Assembly: GCA_948567375.1 (NCBI GenBank)
Contig: OX419756.1
Span: forward strand, 13,211,001-13,275,000
Source of the DNA: Lunularia cruciata
Lineage: Eukaryota > Streptophyta > Marchantiopsida > Lunulariales > Lunulariaceae
Direction of reading: 5' to 3'
Length of the DNA stretch: 64,000 nt
Position 1 is the first letter of the stretch. Each line of letters begins with the position of its first letter. The translations under genes were made by a program, and so were the position numbers. Below the pieces are notes generated by a model. The model ran no database searches and had not been told where the DNA came from. It saw only the letters and a program-made list of their open reading frames with translations. Below are positions 56,529-64,000 of the stretch, in pieces.

Positions 56529-56937
56529 TGTAACAATATGGAGTTTAGCGACAAAGTTAGTCGAGCTTATGAAGTAGATAATAAGACAAAATAGCCTAGA
56601 ATATTCTAGAAGCATCTAAGAAGCTTCTTGGGAAGCTTCCTAACTAGTTAACTTGCGCCCTAAGCAGGTAGCTTCTAGAAGCTTCTAACTAGCTTAGCTT
56701 GCACGCCAAGTAGGTGGCTTCTAGAAGGAAGCTTCTTGAGAAGCTTCCTAGTTAACTTGGCTTGCACTCCAAGAAAGCGGCTCAAGGAAGCTTCTTGAGA
56801 AGCTTCAAGGGACTTGTTTGCTACCTATAAATACCAAGGCCGAAGCTCATGCTAGGCATTCAGAGTTTTCCCTCATTCAAGTGTCCCAATGTGAGCTTCT
56901 ATTCTCCTATTTCTCTCCTCGGTTTTGGTCTTTTACA
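56529..56937 (+). repeat. 5' LTR of element H (409 bp)
   Basis: TGTAACAATATGGAG...TTTTACA. Perfect heat-shock cores at 56599-56611 (GAATATTCTAGAA) and 56673-56685 (TTCTAGAAGCTTC). TATA box near 56825-56833. Confidence 0.96.
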
Positions 56938-56938
56938 T

Positions 56939-56950
56939 TGGTATCAGAGC
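56939..56950 (+). other. Primer-binding site of element H
   Basis: TGGTATCAGAGC, identical to that of element A. Confidence 0.95.
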
Positions 56951-57208
56951 AAGAATGGGATGGATGGAATTTATGGACCACCAAATCCACTTCCGCCAAA
57001 CCATTGGGACTTTCATGTCCAGATATTACCAAAGCATTGTTTCACACAATTCATCACCTCACGCTTTGGGCAGGATTTTCTACATATGATCACCGTGTCA
57101 GAGGAACCCTTGATACTTCCAGTTGTAACTTATGGAGAACGGTGGACGTGTTGTATCTACGTGTTAATCAACTAGATAAATTGCAGGTAGTGGAATAGAG
57201 TAGTAGCG

Positions 57209-58108
57209 ATGGCGGCAATACCGGATGTTATCCTTGCAATGCAACAACAAATCGAGCATCTTACTCGATTGTTGGATGAACGAGACCAGCAACGACGAGA
57301 ACAAATAGACAGAGCGCCAGTTCGAGATGGAGAAGATCGCATTCGATTTCTGAAACCCAAGGTGTTTGAAGGCAAGAATCTTCCAGGCATAGTGGAGAAT
57401 TTTGTGTTTGACTGTGAACGTTACTTTGAAGCCACCAATCTTCAAGACGAGCGGAAACAAATTCTCTTGGCTTCTAGCCAATTGGATGGAGTGGCAAAAC
57501 TTTGGTGGCGATTCCGAGTAGAAAGAGCTGAACGATAAATTGTTACACCAATTTTTACATGGGCAGAATTCAAGGATGCAATACTTGGTCGATTTCAGAC
57601 TATAAATGCCACCCGAGCTGCACGAGATAAATTGGCAGAGTTGAGGCAGATTGGCTCAGTGAGAAGCTACATCACACAATTTTAGAATATCATCATGCAA
57701 ATTCTAGATATCCAAGAAGGTGAAGTTCTGGATCGATTTGTGCGAGGATTGAAGTCACGAACCAGATTGGAGGTGACCATGCGAGAGCCACAGAATGTAG
57801 AACAAGCCATGCAATTGGCTGAGCGTTTTGATTCCTTAGTTGCAACAACTTGGTCTCGACCTCGACCTACACAAAACCCACCAGTACCACGAGTGGAAGA
57901 ACCGGTACCAATGGAGATTGATGCTATCCAACGAAGACCACTTGGCACAGCAGATAGAGAAAGATTACGACAAAATGGAGGTTGTTTTTACTGTCGCCAG
58001 TTGGGGCATCGCATTGCTGAATGTCCACTCAAGAATGGACGACCTCGACAAGTTGCCCAAGTGGAGGTTGTGGAGCGGAATGATCAGGGAAACGAGGAAT
58101 CCCAATAG
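57209..58108 (+). pseudogene. gag: Gag of element H, two internal stops
   Basis: 299 codons collinear with element A gag, ending TAG 58106-58108. Internal stops: TAA 57536-57538 (a CAA Gln in A, specific to H) and TAG 57683-57685 (the amber codon also present in A). The zinc knuckle [14 protein letters not shown] is intact. The private TAA makes a functional Gag unlikely. Confidence 0.93.
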
Positions 58109-58132
58109 GAGATTTCAAGCTGCCTACTGGGA
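58087..58132 (+). promoter_or_regulatory. Predicted -1 frameshift signal of element H
   Basis: Heptamer GGGAAAC at 58087-58093 in gag phase, 6-nt spacer, then arms TCCCAATAGG (58100-58109) and CCTACTGGGA (58123-58132). The arms match those of A except for one G-to-A change, which turns a G-C pair into an A-C mismatch. The -1 frame is the pol frame. Confidence 0.7.
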
Positions 58133-58134
58133 GC

Positions 58135-61100
58135 TTGATTAGTTCCAATGGGATTGAAGGTTCGACCTATGCAAATTTGCTTCACTTGCAAGGTATGATA
58201 TCTAATCGGGGTTGTAGAATTTTGGTTGATTCTGGAAGTTCAGAGAATTGCATGTCTATGCAAGTAGCAAAGGAATTGGGTATTCCTATCAAGCCAATGA
58301 TTGGAAGTAGTTTGATGATGGCGGATGGTAGAAAGGGTTATGCATTCCGCACCTTGCATTCCGTTACCTTCAGGATTGGGAAGGAGTATTTGGAGTGTAT
58401 GAGGTTTGTAGTGGCACCTCTACACTATGATATCATTCTAGGTCTACCTTGGCTTGAATGTCATAAGGTTCAATTTGATTGGACCCGACACCAAATTCAA
58501 GTACAACACCAAGGTAGGAATTTCCGATTAGGTTGTCTGGCACCTCTGAGTAAGACACCTAAGAATAGTCAGTCCCAAGATGGGAAGTTTGTCGAGAAGG
58601 TAGCCATAGAGCAAATCTGGAAGGGAGATGAGTCCCAAGATGGGAAGTTTGCCAAGAAGGCAACCATGGAGCAAGCTCGGAAGAGAGATGAGTTCCTAGA
58701 AGGGAAGTTTGTTAATGAAGCAGCCATAGAGCAAGCTTTGGAGGAAGATAAGTCTGTATTTGCGGTGTGGATCAAGCCAATTGCACAAGAACAATCTGAG
58801 GAGGGCCAAGTGCTACATCAAGCGACGGTTGATCGGATAGTTCAAGAGTTTGCAAATGTGTTTCCGGATGATCTGCCAAAGGGATTACCCTCTGATCGAG
58901 GTATGCCCTTCAAGATCGAGTTATTGCCAGGAAGTACTCCAGTGAGTAGACCAATCTATCGGCTCTCACCAAAGGAGTTGGAGGAGTTACGAACAACACT
59001 TACAGAGTTGTTGGAGAAGGATTTCATACGACATAGTACCTCTCCTTGGGGAGCACCGGTACTATTTGTTCCAAAGAAGGATGGAGGACTTCGTTTCTGT
59101 ATTGATTACCGTGGGCTCAATAAGCAAACCGTGAAGAATGCATATCCCTTGCCTCGGATCGATGACTTGCTTGATCAATTAAGTGGAGCGTGATACTTTT
59201 CCAAGCTAGATCTTTGTAGCGGCTATTGGCAAATTCCTATTGAAGGAGAGGACGTGAAAAAGACTGCCTTTCGTACAAGGTATGGACATTTTGAGTGGAG
59301 AGTTCTACCTTTCGGGCTCACTAATGCTCCAGCAGTCTTCATGGATCAGATGCATCGGGTGTTGGAGGGGCTATTGGATCAGTCTGTGGTAGTGTTCTTA
59401 GATGATATCTTAATCTATAGTAGGACAGAGGCAGAACACATGAATCATGTGCGAGAAGTCCTAAGACGACTACGACATTGGAAATTTTACTGCAAGAAGT
59501 CAAAGTGTGCTTTTTGGCAGAAGGAGGTTACCTTCTTGGGTCATAAGATCTCATCAGAGGGGATCAAGATGGAAGAAGAGAAGATCAAGGCCATTACTGA
59601 TTGGCCTACCCCGAAGGATGCTACCGAAGTACGAGCGTTCAACGGATTGGGCAGTTTTTACCGACGGTTCATCCACTATTATGCTCACGTGGCTGCACCA
59701 TTGACTGACCTCTTGGGAAAGAACTCGAGCTTCCAATGGACCACCAAGCATGAAGAAGCATTCCAGAAGTTAAAGCATATGGTGTCTTCAAGACCCATTC
59801 TGCAACCATATGATCCTCAACTACCTTGTGTGGTTGATTTTGATGCTTCTAACTTTGCAATTGGAGCTGTGTTGCAACAAGAATTTCCAGATGGACTACA
59901 TCCTATTGCCTTTGTGTCTCGCCGACTAAATACAGCTGAAAGAAATTACTTTGCTCAAGATTGGGAACAACTTGCAATGGTATATGCCACCAAGGTATGG
60001 AGGCATTATCTCTTGGGGAAACAAGTGATCATGCGAACTGATCACAAGCCATTGTTGCAGACCTTACACCTAGAGCACATGAAGAGTCGACATCATCGAT
60101 GGGAAGAGCAACTCCAATTGTTCGACATCAAACTTGAGTACAAACCAGGTCGGTTCCATGTCATCCCTGATGCTCTATCATGACGACCTGATTTGAAGTC
60201 TCTTCCTCTCATCGCGGCAGCAATTACGACGGTGTCAATTGATCCCAAAATTCATAACGAGTTTTGGTTAGCCCTACAGTAAGATCCCTTCTTCCAAATG
60301 GTACACGGTCGTCTAACAGCACGCGGCAAGGAGTACAACACCTTCTCCTTCAAGGAAGGCCTTTTATTCCATGCAGACCAGATCTATGTTCCAACCAAAG
60401 GTGATCTTCGACTTGTGCGCCTTCAAGAAGCCCATGATTTACCAATAGCTGGTCACATGGGAGTGGACAAGACCTTGGGCACCCTCCAACGCCAATGGTG
60501 GTGGCCCAACATGACACGAGATGTTCGAGACTTTGTCCGATCATGTGAGAGTTGCCAACGGAACAAGGCCAGCAACCAGAAGCCGAGTGGACTCCTTCAA
60601 CCACTCGCCATTCCATCCGCTCGTTGGGAGCATGTGAGCTTGGATCTCATCACATCCTTGCCAAAGACAAAACAAGGACACACCGCAATTGTGGTGTTTG
60701 TGGATAAGCTTAGTAAGCAAATCCACTTGGCACCAACTTGTGATACCGTGGATGCTCCAACCTTAGCGCAAATCTACTTCAACAATGTCTTCAAGCATCA
60801 TGGGATGCCACGTGTACTCATCTCCGACCGTGATCCTCGATTTACCGGGAAGTTTTGGCAAGCACTCTTTCAGATACTCGGCACCAAGCTTGCTTTGTCC
60901 ACGGCCTATCATCCTCAAACTGATGGACAAACCGAACGCGCCAATTGTACATTGGAGGATATGTTGCGGGCCTTTGTCAATGTCCACCATACCAACTGGG
61001 ATGAATGTCTTGCAGCTGCAGAATTTGCCTACAACAATTCCAAACATGCAAGCACTGGATTTTCTCCCTTCTTTCTCAATTTTGGCCAAGATCCGCTTGT

Positions 61101-61800
61101 TCCAGATTCTCTTCTTGCTCCCCCTCCCTCTCAGGTTCCTCATACTTCTACATTCTTGACCACTGTATCCCAATCTCTCCAACAAGCCAAATCTCACCTC
61201 CTTGTTGCTCAGAATCGCCAAAAACAATATGCAGACCATCATCGTCGTGATCTCACCTTTGAAGTTGGTGATAAAGTCATGCTATCCTCTAGTAACTTCC
61301 CTCTCCCACTTGATACCCAAGTTCGTAAACTTGCTCCTAATTGGATAGGACCCTTTGATATCACCCACATTATCTCTCCTATTGCTTATCGTCTTGCCTT
61401 ACCTTGTCACATGCGTATCCATCATGTCTTTCATATTTCCAAGTTGAAACCCTTTGTTCCTAACCCTTCTTCCTTTTCCTCTCGAGTCCAACCTCCCCCT
61501 CTTCCTGTCCCTATCAATGATCATGAGGAGTACGAAGTTGATTGTATCCTTGCGCGTCGCCATATTCAACGAGGCCGTCACCAACATACGGAGTACAAGG
61601 TCCTTTGGAAAGGGTATCCCCTTCATGATGCTACATGGGAACCTCTTTCTCACCTCCAGAATGCACAGATGGCCATCAAGGAATTCGAAGCTTCACTGGC
61701 GACGAGGACGTCACCAACTAGCGGCGGGGGAATATGTAACAATATGGAGTTTAGCGACGAAGTTAGTCAAGCTTATGAAGTAGATAATAAGACAAAATAG
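58135..61800 (+). pseudogene. pol: Pol of element H, three internal stops
   Basis: Collinear with element A pol in one frame throughout, with no indel-driven frameshift. Stops: TGA 59191-59193 (an Arg codon in A, just before the RT KLDL motif), TGA 60181-60183 (CGA Arg in A, after the RNase H region) and TAA 60280-60282 (CAA Gln in A). The RT motif KLDLRSGY has Arg changed to Cys. Protease DSGS, FLDD, the integrase triad region ([15 protein letters not shown]) and the chromodomain (EEYEVDCILARR, VLWKGYP) are preserved. All changes fit cytosine deamination. Confidence 0.95.
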
Positions 61801-62157
61801 CCTAGAATATTCTAGAAGCATCTAAGAAGCTTCTTGGGAAGCTTCCTAACTAGTTAACTTGCGCCCTAAGCAGGTAGCTTCTAGAAGGAAGCTTCTAGAA
61901 GCTTCTAACTAGCTTAGCTTGCACGCCAAGTAGGCGGCTTCTAGAAGGAAGCTTCTTGAGAAGCTTCCTAGTTAACTTGGCTTGCACTCCAAGAAAGCGG
62001 CTCAAGGAAGCTTCTTGAGAAGCTTCAAGGGACTTGTTTGCTACCTATAAATACCAAGGCCGAAGCTCATGCTAGGCATTCAGAGTTTTCCCTCATTCAA
62101 GTGTCCCAATGTGAGCTTCCATTCTCCTATTTCTCTCCTCGGTTTTGGTCTTTTACA
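61735..62157 (+). repeat. 3' LTR of element H (423 bp)
   Basis: It differs from the 5' LTR by four transitions and by 14 extra bases around 61887-61900. The insertion produces a perfect four-unit heat-shock element GAAGCTTCTAGAAGCTTC at 61888-61905. The GAATATTCTAGAA core is at 61805-61817. Confidence 0.96.
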
Positions 62158-62240
62158 GAAGGTCACTGCAATTTCTATAATCTAACCCAAATTAAGGTAA
62201 AATCTTGGATTTTGTTAGGTTTAAGCTTAGTTTTTTACTA

Positions 62241-63128
62241 TGTAATACTCCAAGTAAAAGGGAGAAAACACAAATTTCACACTCAATCCTCCGATGCACC
62301 AAAGGAGCACTTTCTCTTTATTATATAGACAAAGAGGATCTCCTCTAAAGAAGCTCTACCATAGGATTAGGCACATAGATAGGTGATATATCAACAAGCT
62401 CCACCCTTGGATTACTTACTTGGATGGGTGACATGTTGGTCTTGGTCCTATCTGGTTGGTCAAACAAGCTTTGACTAGAGGAAATCTTTTATAGAGTCTT
62501 CTTGTAAGAATCTTAGAATCACATGGGTGAGGTACCGTTGGAAAGCTCTCAGCAAGACAAACAAAGGAGAGGGAAGGTCAGCTTTTCTTCCATTGGGAGG
62601 GGGGATTTTGCACATTTTTTAGACCTAATTCATCTATTTAGGCCTTTGAAATTGCCTTCAAAGCTTTGTCATATTTTGGTTCCTGCTCTAGTAGTAGAAG
62701 TCTTCTTTTGGTGACATCTCTTTCTGATTTATTTAGTCCATCATGTGTAACATCCTTCAAGATGTTACGAAACCAATTCTCACCTTTAAATCATATGTCT
62801 AGCTATTGGTTCTAGTGTTTTCAAGTCTATTTTGGTTTTTGCCCTATTAATAGAAGTACTCTTTTGGTAATACTTCTATCTGATCTATTTAGTCTATCAT
62901 GTGTAACATTCTTCAAGATGTTACCAAACCAATTCTCACCTTTAAATCATATATTTAGCTATTGGTTATAGGATTTTCAAGTCTATTTTTGTTTTCGCAC
63001 TATTAATAGAAGTACTCTTTTGGTGATACTTCTATCTGATCTATTTTATCCATCATGTATAACATCATTCCAGATATTACCAAACCAAATTTCACATCTA
63101 GATGATATGGCTAGCTCTTGGTATTACA
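62241..63128 (-). repeat. Family-2 LTR, 888 bp, three U3 units
   Basis: Plus strand TGTAATACTCC...GGTATTACA. The U3 repeat is present three times at exactly 156-bp spacing (palindrome-like cores at 62748-62767, 62904-62923 and 63060-63079). Probably a solo LTR, but the flanks (TACTA and ACTGT) do not form a clear duplication. Confidence 0.88.
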
Positions 63129-64000
63129 ACTGTCTTTGTTTATTGATTAATTGTCCAATCCTTCTTCTATTTCATATACAATGATTAGTTCCTCGTTTGA
63201 AATTCCCCAAAGAATCAATACAATATGATATTTGAAAAGATAATTGAAGATTATAAGGAAAGTATAGTTATATCCATTATAGTATGAGTATTCATTCATT
63301 TATAAAATCTATGAGATATTTACAATAAATATAAATATATAAATAAATAAATATATATATATATGATTAATGTTATTATAAAATTTAGTTCTATAAAATA
63401 CTCATTTTTTTATTTACATGTTTTATATTTACACATTGTATTTACACATTTTAGTATTTACACTTAAAGTGAATATTTTTTTACAAAATAGAAATGATAG
63501 TATTTCTAATTGACTACCTTGTTATAAAGGAATAGTAGCCAAAATCTAGGGATATTATTACTTACAAGTGCTATATAAATGATATATAGCTAATTGAGTA
63601 TATTCAAGAGTTTCTCACTAGTTTCAAGGTTTGGTTATATAGCTAATTGATTACATTCAAAAACTTCTCACTAGATGTTAGGCATGGTAATCTTTCTCAA
63701 GGTTCTAATTCTACATAGAATATAAAACATATTAATTTCAACTTCCATCTTTAATTACATCCAAACACCAAAGCTGACTATGCAATCCCAAGGAAATAAA
63801 CTTCTAAATGGACTATTATGTAGGTGTTTATAAGAGGCGGATGGGAGTATGTTTTTCTATATCAGAAATGTTTTTATTCAACTTATGTTCATAAATATCA
63901 TACATAAATATAAATAGGAATATAAACATATGGGATATAATGTTGAATGAAACTTATCTTAAAAAAAATTCCCTTAAAAAAATCATTATGAACATAACAT
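63129..64000. other. AT-rich sequence, no gene seen
   Basis: It holds an (ATAAAT)n/(TA)n tract near 63335-63365 and a diverged 53-bp tandem duplication (63583-63635 and 63636-63688: TATATAGCTAATTGA, then TTCTCACTAG). Confidence 0.5.

Larger units (their letters stand above)
56529..62157 (+). mobile_element. Element H: complete family-1 chromovirus with several stops
   Basis: 5,629 bp: 5' LTR 56529-56937, primer site, leader, gag, pol, polypurine tract (61721-61734), 3' LTR 61735-62157. Flanks GTAGG (56524-56528) and GAAGG (62158-62162) match at 4 of 5. The LTRs differ by four transitions and a 14-bp insertion in the 3' LTR. The interior is nearly identical to element A. H is older than A but still young. 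Confidence 0.94.

Noticed and set aside
1-64000. CRISPR arrays, tRNA or rRNA genes, bacterial operons, conventional host genes
   Set aside because: None seen. Regular short repeats are LTR-internal or minisatellite-like, and no cloverleaf or rRNA core was recognised.

Overview
The window is plant nuclear DNA made almost entirely of LTR retrotransposons in various states of decay. It is AT-rich, and I see no host gene, tRNA, rRNA, CRISPR array or bacterial-type operon. Evidence for a plant: Ty3/gypsy chromovirus polyproteins, primer-binding sites complementary to the plant initiator Met-tRNA, and several LTR families with 5-bp target-site duplications (TSDs). Many very old, stop-riddled copies kept beside young ones suggest a large, slowly purged genome such as a gymnosperm; that is an inference from style only.

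Families named here. Family 1: a chromovirus with LTRs of about 400 bp (TGTAACAATATGGAG...TTTTACA). Family 2: LTRs of about 600-890 bp (TGTAATACC...GTATTACA), also chromoviral. Family 3: a repeat of about 700 bp next to degenerate coiled-coil genes. Family 4: a non-chromoviral Ty3-type element. One degenerate Ty1/copia trace is also present.

Layout. 1-1233: minus-strand family-1 element (gag, leader, 5' LTR) running off the window and nested in the 5' LTR of family-2 element C (1234-7052). 7053-9247: coiled-coil pseudogene and family-3 repeat. 10398-11137: solo family-2 LTR with perfect TSD. 11-17 kb: mostly featureless, with a degenerate minisatellite and a copia RT remnant. 16987-19900: element D, an internally deleted family-1 copy. 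About 20.16-32.5 kb: element E (family 4), its leader invaded by two family-2 solo LTRs. 34.4-35.5 kb: family-2 remnants around a 200-N gap. 36683-47020: three nested family-1 elements (G minus, containing B plus, containing the young element A plus). 52.3-55.6 kb: family-3 element holding a family-1 solo LTR. 56529-62157: element H, a complete but stop-damaged family-1 copy. 62241-63128: family-2 LTR with three U3 repeat units.

How element A works. Its pol frame is intact (protease, RT, RNase H, integrase, chromodomain), and its LTRs differ at one base in 399. Gag (39145-40044) and pol are in different frames. They are joined by what looks like a textbook -1 ribosomal frameshift site: a GGGAAAC heptamer in the correct phase, a 6-nt spacer and a 10-bp stem holding the gag stop. 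Gag also carries an in-frame amber codon, shared with H but absent from older copies. The family-1 LTRs contain perfect heat-shock-element arrays upstream of the TATA box. The frameshift module, the heat-shock arrays and a 156-bp palindrome-bearing U3 repeat in family 2 are the most interesting signals. All are read by eye and need computational and experimental checks.
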